From Betaproteobacteria bacterium (GTDB lineage Bacteria > Pseudomonadota > Gammaproteobacteria > Burkholderiales > SHXO01), in assembly GCA_025356655.1 (NCBI GenBank), contig JANXRW010000111.1, forward strand, positions 1 to 32,481: a stretch of DNA of 32,481 nt, written 5' to 3'. A program made the position numbers and the translations under genes. Below the pieces are notes generated by a model. The model did no database searches. It saw only the letters and a program-made list of their open reading frames with translations, and was not told the origin of the DNA. Position 1 is the stretch's first letter, and every line of letters begins with the position of its first letter. Positions 7,462 through 15,106 of this stretch are shown here, in pieces.

Positions 7462-8304
7462 ATGAAACTCGTACGTTTTGGAGCAGCGGGCCAGGAAAAG
7501 CCAGGCATCCTGGACCAACAGGGTGCCATCCGCGACCTCACCGGCATTGTCGCGGACATCGACAGTGCCACGGTCAGTCCCGAGGGACTGGCGAAACTGC
7601 GCGCGCTCGACGTGTCGGCGCTGCCGCGCGTGGCGGGAACCCCACGCCTGGGATCCCCCCTGGCCAATCCCAGCAAGTTGGTCTGCATCGGACTGAACTA
7701 CTCCGATCACGCCAAGGAATCGAACATGCCGATCCCCACTGAACCGGTCGTGTTCTTGAAGTCCACCACGGCGATCAGTGGCCCCCATGACCCGGTGCGC
7801 CTGCCCGCGGGCTCGAAGAAGAGCGACTGGGAAGTAGAACTGGGCTTCGTCATAGGACGCAAGGCGCAGTCGGTCAGCGAAGCCGACGCGCTGGACTACG
7901 TGGCCGGCTTCGTGCTGGTCAACGACGTCTCCGAGCGCGAATGGCAGATCGAGCGCGGCGGCCAGTGGGTCAAGGGCAAGAGCTTCGACACCTTTGCTCC
8001 CCTGGGACCTTGGTTCGTGACTGCCGACGAGATCGCCAACCCGCAGAACCTCAGCATGTGGCTGGACGTCAACGGCTCGCGCTGCCAGACCGGCAACACG
8101 AGCACGATGATCTTCGGCGTGCGCAAGGTGGTGTCCTACCTCAGCTTCTGCATGACGCTCTTGCCCGGGGATGTGGTGAGCACCGGCACGCCGCCCGGCG
8201 TGGGCCTGGGCATGAAGCCCCCGCGCTTCCTCAAGGCGGGTGACGTCATGACCCTCGCCATCGAGGGCCTGGGCGAGCAGCGCCAGGAAGTTGTCGGCGG
8301 CTAG
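7462..8304 (+). CDS. Fumarylacetoacetate hydrolase-family protein (2,4-diketo-3-deoxy-acid hydrolase-like)
   Basis: 280 residues. A ~70-residue N-terminal domain precedes the FAH catalytic fold: IGLNYSDHAKE (76-86) with H83, the metal-ligand pair in DWEVELGFVIG (E124, E126), D155 in VNDVSERE, and KGKSFDTFAPLGPW (171-184), then STGTPPGVGLG. Members cleave C-C bonds of diketo acids, and the closest type I recall is the 2,4-diketo-3-deoxy-L-fuconate hydrolase of the non-phosphorylated L-fucose route, giving pyruvate and lactate; many homologues are misannotated as ureidoglycolate lyase. The ATG at 7462 follows GGAGGAGC. It is co-directional with the SDR gene and ends convergent with the metalloprotease gene. 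Confidence 0.88.
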   Translation: MKLVRFGAAGQEKPGILDQQGAIRDLTGIVADIDSATVSPEGLAKLRALDVSALPRVAGTPRLGSPLANPSKLVCIGLNYSDHAKESNMPIPTEPVVFLKSTTAISGPHDPVRLPAGSKKSDWEVELGFVIGRKAQSVSEADALDYVAGFVLVNDVSEREWQIERGGQWVKGKSFDTFAPLGPWFVTADEIANPQNLSMWLDVNGSRCQTGNTSTMIFGVRKVVSYLSFCMTLLPGDVVSTGTPPGVGLGMKPPRFLKAGDVMTLAIEGLGEQRQEVVGG

Positions 8305-8335
8305 GGCTCGACCGTCTCCTTTGCAGGTGCACGCC

Positions 8336-9214
8336 TCAGAGGTGCGCGGCCTTGAAGGTATCGCAGTCGCGCACCAGCCCTGAGGAGACCCCCTGCCGGA
8401 ACCAGCGAACCCGCTGCTCCGAGGTGCCGTGCGTAAAGGACTCCGGGGCGACATAGCCCCGGGCGCGCATCTGCAGGCGGTCATCGCCAATCTCGCTAGC
8501 GGCCTTCAGTGCCCCCTCCACGTCGCCTTGTTCCAGGATGTGGCGGGCGCGGTCAGCGTGGTTAGCCCAGACTCCGGCTAGGCAGTCGGCCTGGAGTTCC
8601 AGGCGCACGGACAGCGCATTAGCCTGTTCGGGTGTGCCCCGCTGCTGGAGAGCGTGGACCTTGTCGGAAATCCCCAGCAGGTTCTGGACGTGATGGCCCA
8701 CCTCATGGGCGATGACGTAGGCTTCGGCAAACTCACCCGGGGCGTGGAAACGCTCGCGCAGATCGCGGTAGAAGCTCAGGTCGATGTAGACCTTGTGATC
8801 GCCCGGGCAGTAGAAAGGCCCAACCGCGGACTGTGCCATGCCGCAGGCCGAGCGTACCGAACCGGAGAAGAGGACGAGGTGGGGATCCTCGTAGGTTTTC
8901 CCGCCACCCCTAAAAATCTCGCGCCAGGTGTCCTCGGTGTCTCCCAGCACCGCAGCAACGAAGTCCTTCTGCGGGTCGCGCGCCGTCGCACCCTGGGCCG
9001 GGACCGATGCCGGCGCGGGCGCGGACACGCCGCCGCCCTGCTGCCCGAACACTTGCAGCAGCGGTCGCGGATCGACCCCGAAGATCAGCGCCACCACCAC
9101 GACCACCACCGCACCGATGCCGCCGCCCAGCAGGGTGCCGGTCCCGGCGCCGGCACCGCCGCCCGCGCGCTGGTCCTCCACGTTCTCGCTGCGCCGTTCG
9201 TCCTCCCACCGCAT
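8336..9214 (-). CDS. Neutral zinc metallopeptidase, YpfJ-like, membrane anchored
   Basis: 292 residues. A hydrophilic start ([16 protein letters not shown]) is followed by a Gly-rich stretch, a single hydrophobic helix (about 31-47) and a Pro/Ala linker. The peptidase domain carries HEVGHH (H170, E171, H174, H175) and a downstream [10 protein letters not shown] segment supplying the third zinc ligand. These features define the neutral zinc metallopeptidase (YpfJ) family, whose substrate is poorly known. It stands alone, convergent with the FAH gene 31 bases away and divergent from the RraA-like pseudogene. Confidence 0.9.
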   Translation of the reverse strand: MRWEDERRSENVEDQRAGGGAGAGTGTLLGGGIGAVVVVVVALIFGVDPRPLLQVFGQQGGGVSAPAPASVPAQGATARDPQKDFVAAVLGDTEDTWREIFRGGGKTYEDPHLVLFSGSVRSACGMAQSAVGPFYCPGDHKVYIDLSFYRDLRERFHAPGEFAEAYVIAHEVGHHVQNLLGISDKVHALQQRGTPEQANALSVRLELQADCLAGVWANHADRARHILEQGDVEGALKAASEIGDDRLQMRARGYVAPESFTHGTSEQRVRWFRQGVSSGLVRDCDTFKAAHL

Positions 9215-9318
9215 CCCTGTCGCTCCCCTGCGTTCTCGCGGCTACCATAACCCCTCTTACCGTCGCTTGTCGACCGCCGTCCCTGCCTGACGACCTGCCC
9301 CAAGGAGGTGGACACCCC

Positions 9319-10017
9319 GTGAGAATCCTCGCCTGCTCTTCCTGCTCGCCCTTCCACCCGCCCGGGCCGCCCTGGGATCCGCTCGTCGAAGGCTTCCGCC
9401 TGCTGGAGGTGGCCTCGGTGGCCGACGCCATGGAACAACGCGAGGGTCGTCGCGCCTATAGGGCCCACGACACGCGCCCCTGGCACCGGCCAAGTTCGCC
9501 GGCCGCGCGGTCACCGTGCTATGACGCCGGGGGGAACATCCGGAGGGCTCGGCCGCCTCGACGGGCATGCTCAATGTCATCGACAGCGCCACCCCGGGCT
9601 CGGTCTACGTCATGGCGGTGGAGGATGGACTGGACTCCGCGGGCATCGGCGGACTGATGTCCACGGCCGTGAAGGACCGTGGCTTCGCCGGCGCCGTCAT
9701 CGACGCTTCCGTGCGCGACGTACCGCAGATCCAGAAGCTGCGGTTTCCCGTTTTCAGCCGTGGCGTGGCGCTCTCGACCAGGATCAACCACTAACGCTTC
9801 GCCGGCGGCAACATTCCGGTCACCTGCGCGGGTGTGAGCGTGAGTGCCGGCGGCATCATCGTGGCGGATATGCGGCCGTGGCCGGGTACCCGCCGGGATG
9901 GCCCCGGAGGTGCTGCGCAAAGCGCAGGCCCTGGACGACGTCGAGCACCGCATGATCCGCTTCATCGAGAAGTAGAAAGCCATGAACGAAACCGTTCGCC
10001 AGTTCGGCCGGATTTAA
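9319..10017 (+). pseudogene. Broken RraA-family (4-hydroxy-4-methyl-2-oxoglutarate aldolase-like) gene
   Basis: The sequence translates to RraA-like protein only when pieced across frames. From GTG 9319 (after AAGGAGGTG) the frame encodes GFRLLEVASVADAMEQ. Near 9478-9480 one base is lost, and the next frame continues with LAPAKFAGRAVTVL, a TGA stop (9522-9524), then ATPGSVYVMAVEDGLDSAGI and GFAGAVIDASVRDVPQIQ. A TAA at 9792-9794 replaces what is expected to be Tyr (NHY-RFAG), then NIPVTCAGVSVS and IIVADM follow. A further frameshift lies near 9870-9890, after which MAPEVLRKAQALDDVEHRM runs to TAG (9973-9975), and the final NETVRQFGRI tail ends at TAA 10017. At least two frameshifts and three internal stops make a functional product very unlikely. 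The intact binding site and well-preserved motifs suggest recent loss. Confidence 0.85.
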
Positions 10018-10085
10018 GGTGCACTACCAGCGCAGGCACGCTCCATGCAGGGACGGGGAAGTGCAACGAGAACAGAGGACTAGAG

Positions 10086-10379
10086 ATGGGTGCCCGAAGA
10101 TTTTCCTCAGGTTCGAGTAAGGCCCGGCCAATCCTTACCGAACGCGATTACGACGCGGTCAAGGTCCTGCTCTCGCGGTGGGCACGGCTGCCCTCCGCGG
10201 AGGTCGACTGGGAGCGGGCCGAGGCCCTGCAGCAGGGGATCGCGACCTACGAGGCCCGCTACGCCTTGGCCGACCTTGAGCAAGGCTCGGAGTGGGTCGA
10301 GGGAATCTACGACGCGTCGCTGGACGACGACGTCGACACGGGTGGCGGGCGACGCTGGTCGGACGACGCGCAGTTCTAG
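10086..10379 (+). CDS. Small acidic protein of unknown function
   Basis: 97 residues starting at the ATG at 10086; the frame is open further upstream only through RraA-pseudogene sequence. An N-terminal basic/serine stretch precedes LTERDYDAVKVLLSRW (about 18-33), a segment that faintly recalls the N-terminal helix of Rnk-type proteins, then a helical region and an acidic C-terminus (SLDDDVDTGGG). No membrane segment or signal peptide is seen. GAGGA lies 6 bases before the start codon. It converges on the otnC gene with 10 bases between. I do not recognise the family, and the Rnk likeness is too weak to name it. Confidence 0.55.
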   Translation: MGARRFSSGSSKARPILTERDYDAVKVLLSRWARLPSAEVDWERAEALQQGIATYEARYALADLEQGSEWVEGIYDASLDDDVDTGGGRRWSDDAQF

Positions 10380-10389
10380 GCCGGCCGCT

Positions 10390-11022
10390 TCACGACGGGT
10401 AGCGACGCTGCAGGTCAGCCACCTGCTCGCCGGTAAGGAATCGCGTGCGGTGCCCCTGCAGCATGAGGAACAGCCGCGCCGTTTCCTCCAATTCCTCGAT
10501 GGCATTCACAGCAGCCTCCAGCGTATTGCCCGCGACCACCGGCCCATGATTCGCCAGGAGCACCGCGTGGTGCTTGGAGGCTCGCGCACGCACGGCGTCG
10601 GCCAGCGCCTTATCCCCAGGGGGGTAGTAGGGCACCAGGGCGAGGTCTCCCACGCGCATTACATAGTAGGCCGTGATGGGTGGGATCGGTTGGTGCTCGT
10701 CGAGCCCGTCCAGGCAGGAGACGGCCACGGAGTGGGTGGAATGCAGGTGGACCACCGCAGCTGACTGAGGGCGCTCCTCGTACATGGCCAAGTGCAGAAA
10801 AGATTCCTTAGAGGGCGGATCTCCGGAGAGCAGTCGCCCCTGCGGGTCGAGTTTGGAGATGCGGGCGGGATCGAGCCGTCCCAGGCAGGAATTGGTCGGC
10901 GTCAACAGCCACCCGTCGGCGCACTTGGCGCTGATGTTGCCCGCGCTGCCAAAGGTGAGGCCACGGTCATACAGGGACTTGCCCAACTGGGCCATGTCCT
11001 CGCGCAGTCGCACTTCGTTCAT
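10390..11022 (-). CDS. otnC: Class II aldolase family, 3-oxo-tetronate 4-phosphate decarboxylase
   Basis: 210 residues with the class II aldolase/adducin fold: GSAGNIS (25-31), TPT (41-43), catalytic-type SKES (71-74), zinc ligands H92 and H94 in VHLHSTHS, and H159 in LLANHGP. OtnC-type enzymes decarboxylate 3-oxo-tetronate 4-phosphate to dihydroxyacetone phosphate. The assignment to OtnC rather than another aldolase rests on the gene directly upstream being an OtnK-type kinase, 16 bases away on the same strand. A CTCC/GGAG-type site (AGGAGACG) precedes the ATG. Fuculose-phosphate aldolase-type activity is the alternative. Confidence 0.87.
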   Translation of the reverse strand: MNEVRLREDMAQLGKSLYDRGLTFGSAGNISAKCADGWLLTPTNSCLGRLDPARISKLDPQGRLLSGDPPSKESFLHLAMYEERPQSAAVVHLHSTHSVAVSCLDGLDEHQPIPPITAYYVMRVGDLALVPYYPPGDKALADAVRARASKHHAVLLANHGPVVAGNTLEAAVNAIEELEETARLFLMLQGHRTRFLTGEQVADLQRRYPS

Positions 11023-11038
11023 CCGTTCGTCTCCTGGC

Positions 11039-12301
11039 TCAGCCCAGCATGCCCAGGGCTTTGGTAAAAAAATCAGGCGCCCCGAAGTTCCCCGACTTTA
11101 AGCTCAGTGCCAACGGCGGTTCGTCCATGCTGGTGGTCCAGGGGACCCCGGGGTCGATCTCCGGACCAATGCGCAGCCCACTCACCCCAAGCGCATTCAT
11201 CACCGCGCCGGAAGTCTCGCCGCCGGCAACCACCAGGCGCCGCACGCCGCGCTGCACCAGGCCCTGAGCGATGCGCCCCATGGCCCCCTCGAGCAGTTCA
11301 CTCGCTCGTTCGCGCCCGAGCCGCTCCTGTATGGCCCCCACCTGGGCGGGATCGGCGGTGGAGTAGATCAGCACCGGCTTGGCACCCAGGCGCGTGGCCG
11401 CCCACTCCAGGGCCTGTGCGGCGACGTCCTGGCCCGCTGCCAGGGCCACCGGATCGAGTTCGAAGGCGGGATGGGCCTGGCGCAGGGCTTTCACCTGCCC
11501 CTGCGTCGCCACCGAACAACTGCCGGAGAGCACGGCGGCGGCGCCCCTCACCTGCGGCAGCGCGTCAGCCTGCCCGGGTTGCAACTGGCCACTGCGCCGG
11601 AAGTTCGCCGGCAGGGCCATGGCCAGACCGGAGCCGCCCGTGACCAGTTGGAGATCAGCGCATGCCTCACCCAGCGTAAAAAGGTGCCGGTCGGTGATGG
11701 CATCCAGGATCGCGTAGCGCGTACCTTGCTGGGCGAGGCGCTCGAAACGCTCGCGCACGGCGGCCGGGCCATTCGCGACGTCGGTATAGGGCACCAAGCC
11801 TACCGTATGCGGTGTCTGCCGTGAGAGCACCCGAACGAGCGAGGGATCGGTCATTGGGTTGAGCGGGTGGTTGCGCATACCCGACTCCGAGAGGAGCTCG
11901 TCGCCGACGAACAGGTAGCCTTCATAAATCGTGCGCTTGGCGGTGGGAAAGGCCGGGCAGAACACCGTGAAATTCGCACCCAGCGCCTCGAGCAGGGCGT
12001 CGGCGACCGGTCCGATGTTGCCCCGGTCGGTGGAGTCGAAGGTGGAGCAGTATTTGAAGTAGACCTGCCCCACGCCCGCGCGGCGGAGCCAGTGGAGCGC
12101 CTCCAAGGACTGCGCGATGGCCTCGGCCGCAGGATTGCTGCGCGACTTCAGCGCGATGACCACAGCGTCGACGCCCTCAATGGCCTCCACCCGGGGCACA
12201 CCCAGCATGACGACGGTGCGCATGCCCTCCTTGACCAGCGAGTTGGCCAAGTCCGTGGCCCCGGTAAAATCATCGGCAATGCAGCCCAGCAATATACTCA
12301 T
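11039..12301 (-). CDS. otnK: Four-carbon acid sugar kinase (3-oxo-tetronate kinase, DUF1537 family)
   Basis: 420 residues, the usual length. The N-terminal substrate domain begins MSILLGCIADDFTGATDLAN with the family ADDFTGA motif (9-15), then FKYCSTFDSTDRGNIGP and FCPAFPTAKRTIYEGYLFVG. The C-terminal nucleotide-binding half has VTGGSGLA, LSGSCSVATQGQ and VAGGETSGAVMNALG. The family phosphorylates 3-oxo-tetronates at C4, and its product is handled by OtnC, the next gene. Some relatives act on other acids such as 3-oxo-isoapionate. The dehydrogenase (LtnD/DenD) and isomerase (OtnI) that usually complete a threonate/erythronate pathway are not in the window. Confidence 0.9.
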   Translation of the reverse strand: MSILLGCIADDFTGATDLANSLVKEGMRTVVMLGVPRVEAIEGVDAVVIALKSRSNPAAEAIAQSLEALHWLRRAGVGQVYFKYCSTFDSTDRGNIGPVADALLEALGANFTVFCPAFPTAKRTIYEGYLFVGDELLSESGMRNHPLNPMTDPSLVRVLSRQTPHTVGLVPYTDVANGPAAVRERFERLAQQGTRYAILDAITDRHLFTLGEACADLQLVTGGSGLAMALPANFRRSGQLQPGQADALPQVRGAAAVLSGSCSVATQGQVKALRQAHPAFELDPVALAAGQDVAAQALEWAATRLGAKPVLIYSTADPAQVGAIQERLGRERASELLEGAMGRIAQGLVQRGVRRLVVAGGETSGAVMNALGVSGLRIGPEIDPGVPWTTSMDEPPLALSLKSGNFGAPDFFTKALGMLG

Positions 12302-12463
12302 CGATGCAATTCCTTCCTCACCAAACCCAATGGGCTCGTGGCGCTAGGTGCACGTGACGCTATGCATTCCGGCCCCCGGAGCCGGAAGCATACCGGAGCG
12401 GGGCAGGCCAATTCAGTGGGCCTGCGTCTGCGGGCTCGCCGCCCGGCCCCGCGATGCAAATCC

Positions 12464-13108
12464 TCATGTCTTCCAGTGTGGCGGCAGCGTCCGCTCCAGG
12501 AAGGGCAGCGCCTCCAGGCGCGCCATCCAGGCCGTGGTGGCCGGACCCAGGAGTGAGCGCATGGGCGTGTCCGGCCGGCGCGCCTCCACCCGCAGCGCGA
12601 GCGCGAGGAAGGGATACAGGGCGTAGTCGGCCGCAGAAAGCGCGCCGGCCAGGTAGTCCTGGGTCAGTGTGCTTTCCACCCAGTCCAACTGCTGTGCCGC
12701 GACTTGCCGCGCCTGCCCGATCACCGCCTCGTCCCAGGCCGCACGGGCCGTCAGGAACACCGCATGGAACAGCGGGCTCATGGCCTCGTCCAAGTAGGAG
12801 TCGATCTCACGGATCAGGCGCCTCGCCAGTGCCCGTTGGCGAATCCCCCCCGGAAACAACGGGGCCGCACCGGGAAAGCGCTCGTCGAGATATTCCACGA
12901 TGGCCGCCGACTCGAACAGCGCAAAACCGTCGTCGACCAGGACAGGCACCTTGCAGCGCGGATTAATGGCAGCAAACGCCTCGCTGCGGTGCTCGCCCGC
13001 GGAGAAGGAGAGGGTCTTGATTTCGTAGGGCACGCCCTTGTGCTCCAGGGCGAGCCACACTCGCCAAGCGTAGGGCGACCCGGAACCGTAGTAGAAAGTG
13101 ATCGACAC
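12464..13108 (-). CDS. Glutathione S-transferase family protein
   Basis: 214 residues. The N-terminal thioredoxin-like domain has YYGSGSPYAWRVWLALE (6-22) with S11 in the position of the catalytic serine of Zeta/Theta/Beta-like GSTs, the cis-Pro segment KVPVLVDDG (53-61) and the glutathione gamma-glutamyl site ES (66-67). An all-helical C-terminal domain follows. The GTG at 13108 is chosen because AGGAG lies about 6 bases upstream and homology begins there; the frame is open to 13135. It is divergent from the transketolase genes. Its substrate is unknown, and it may only be a neighbour of the catabolic genes. Confidence 0.88.
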   Translation of the reverse strand: MSITFYYGSGSPYAWRVWLALEHKGVPYEIKTLSFSAGEHRSEAFAAINPRCKVPVLVDDGFALFESAAIVEYLDERFPGAAPLFPGGIRQRALARRLIREIDSYLDEAMSPLFHAVFLTARAAWDEAVIGQARQVAAQQLDWVESTLTQDYLAGALSAADYALYPFLALALRVEARRPDTPMRSLLGPATTAWMARLEALPFLERTLPPHWKT

Positions 13109-13280
13109 GGGAACTCCTATTAACTGAGGGGCCACGCCCGAGGCGTGCAGCCGGGTTCAATCCTACCGCAGAGCGCGACGGCTCGCGTCGGGGTCGGGGG
13201 GCGCCAACGCCGCGGCAGCATTGGGGTAAGATCGACAGCGGGTGACTCTTTTCGACGTAACCTGGGAGGGAGCGCAAGCC

Positions 13281-14111
13281 ATGGACCCCGCGCGCAAGGC
13301 GTTGCTGGAGTCACTAGAGGGGAAGGCGCGGCAGTTGCGGCGCCACGTTTGGAGAGCGCTGAGGGCCGGCGGCAGCGGCCACGCCGGCGGGTCTTCCTCG
13401 GCGGCGGAACTCCTCGTCGCATTGTACTTCCACCGCCTTCGGCTGCGCCCACAGGAACCTGACTGGCCAGGTCGCGACCGCTTCGTGCTCTCCAAAGGCC
13501 ATGCCAACGCCGCGCTCGTCGCCACCCTGGTTCTCGCGGGCGTCGTGGAAGAGAGCGTGCTCGACCGGTTCTACGGGTTTGAGTCCCCCTTCGGCATGCA
13601 CCCCGACATGAAACTGCCCGGCATCGAAATGTGCACCGGCGCCCTGGGTCACGGGTTGTCCATCGGCGTGGGGATGGCCCTGGGGTCTCGCCTGCAAGCC
13701 TTGCACTTCCACACCTTCGTCATGGTGGGCGACGGGGAGTTGCACGAGGGTTCGAACTGGGAGGCGGCCATGTCGGCTGCACACCACCGCCTGGGCAATC
13801 TGACGGTCCTCGTGGACTACAACCGTATCTGCCAGTCCGGGCCACTGGCGGAGGTCATGGACGTCGCGCCGCTGGCAGAGAAGTGGCGCGCCTTTGGCTG
13901 GCAGGTCGTGGAGATCGACGGCCACGACCTAGCGGCGGTGGCCGACGCCCTGGATGCGGTGCCGCTCCGTCCCGGGTGTCCGAGCGCGATCATTGCCCAC
14001 ACCACTAAGGGCAAGGGCGTGAGCTTCGCCGAGAACACGCACCTCTGGCATAGCAACAACGTGGACGAGGCGGTCTACAACCGGGCGCTAGTGGAGTTGG
14101 GCGTGCCATGA
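13281..14111 (+). CDS. Transketolase, N-terminal (thiamine-diphosphate-binding) subunit
   Basis: 276 residues, the half-size subunit of split transketolases. It holds FVLSKGHANAALVATLVLAG (68-87), MCTGALGHGLSIGVG (117-131) and the thiamine-diphosphate/Mg motif GDGELHEGSNWEAAM (150-164) ending at VDYN (178-181). It needs the following gene product to form the complete active site. The ATG at 13281 is chosen; a GTG in the same frame at 13242 is possible but the family similarity begins after 13281. ATGA overlap with the next gene indicates coupled translation. Split transketolases occur in pentose and branched-sugar catabolism; the substrate pair here is unknown. Confidence 0.92.
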   Translation: MDPARKALLESLEGKARQLRRHVWRALRAGGSGHAGGSSSAAELLVALYFHRLRLRPQEPDWPGRDRFVLSKGHANAALVATLVLAGVVEESVLDRFYGFESPFGMHPDMKLPGIEMCTGALGHGLSIGVGMALGSRLQALHFHTFVMVGDGELHEGSNWEAAMSAAHHRLGNLTVLVDYNRICQSGPLAEVMDVAPLAEKWRAFGWQVVEIDGHDLAAVADALDAVPLRPGCPSAIIAHTTKGKGVSFAENTHLWHSNNVDEAVYNRALVELGVP

Positions 14112-15106
14112 CGACACCGCCCCCCATGAACACGCCGGCCCCCCTGAGGTCGGCAACTTGGCGCAGCCGCAGTGCCAACCAGACCCGACTGGCCTTCGGC
14201 CAAGCCCTGCTGGAACTCGGGCAGGAAGACCCTTCGACCGTGGTCATCTCCGCGGATACCCAGGACCTCCTGGGCATCCGGAGCTTCGCCCACGACTTCC
14301 CTGAGCGCTTCGTGGAGTTGGGCATCGCTGAGCAGAATGCCATCGGCGTGGCGGCGGGAATGGCCACCACCGGCCTGCATCCCTTCGTCTGTGCCTACGC
14401 GCCGTTCATCACCGCGCGCAGCATGGAGCAGGTGCGTAATGACCTAGCCTACGCCCGTCAACGGGTCGTGATCGGCGCAGCCGCGAGCGGCATATCGCTC
14501 GGCGTGGCCGGCGGTACGCACCACGCGCTGGAGGACCTGGCGCTCATGCGCAGCCTGCCCAACATGACGGTGATCGTGCCCGCCGACGTGACTGAAGCCT
14601 ACCGTGCGACCTTGGCAACCCGCGATCTGGACGGGCCGGTTTACCTGCGCCTGGGAGGACGGGTGGAAGAGCCGCCCGTCGGCGACCTGGAAGCGCCGTT
14701 CCAGGTGGGTCGATCGGTGCAACTGCGCTCCGGCGGAGACGTCTCGATCATTGCCTGCGGTGCGCTGGTGAGCCTGGGCCTGCAGGCAGCCGCCCTGTTG
14801 CACGGTGAGGGCATCGAGGCGCGCGTGATCAACATGCACACGATCAAGCCGCTGGACCGGGATGCGGTGCTGCGGGCTGCTGGCGAAACCCGGGGCATCG
14901 TAACCGCCGAGGAGCACCACCTCTGCGGAGGACTGGGGGGGGCGGTTGCGGAACTGCTCGCTCTGGAGCGCCCGACCTACATGCGCATGATCGGGATGCC
15001 CGACGTCTTCGCCGTAATAGGTCCCACCACCGCCGTGCGCGAGAAGTACGGCATGAGCGCCGCCGGCATCGCACGCGCCTGTCGATCGCTCCCAGGCCTG
15101 CGCTAG
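14108..15106 (+). CDS. Transketolase, C-terminal (pyrimidine-binding) subunit
   Basis: 332 residues. A Pro-rich N-terminus of about 20 residues precedes the pyrimidine-binding domain with VISADTQDLLGI (46-57) and GIAEQNAIGVAAGMA (72-86), E75 being the glutamate that activates the cofactor. GGTHHALEDLALMRSLPNM and VPADVTEAY follow, then the C-terminal domain (LHGEGIEARVINMHTIKPLD, TAEEHHLCGGLGGAV). Together with the upstream gene this makes a complete transketolase or a close relative such as a DXPS-like enzyme. Its TAG stop overlaps the stop of the convergent MerR-type gene in a shared CTAG. Confidence 0.92.
   Translation: MTTPPPMNTPAPLRSATWRSRSANQTRLAFGQALLELGQEDPSTVVISADTQDLLGIRSFAHDFPERFVELGIAEQNAIGVAAGMATTGLHPFVCAYAPFITARSMEQVRNDLAYARQRVVIGAAASGISLGVAGGTHHALEDLALMRSLPNMTVIVPADVTEAYRATLATRDLDGPVYLRLGGRVEEPPVGDLEAPFQVGRSVQLRSGGDVSIIACGALVSLGLQAAALLHGEGIEARVINMHTIKPLDRDAVLRAAGETRGIVTAEEHHLCGGLGGAVAELLALERPTYMRMIGMPDVFAVIGPTTAVREKYGMSAAGIARACRSLPGLR

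Noticed and set aside
9007-9657. Plus-strand frame across the metalloprotease start into the RraA region
   Set aside because: Only the part from about 9319 carries family similarity; the rest is antisense to the metalloprotease.
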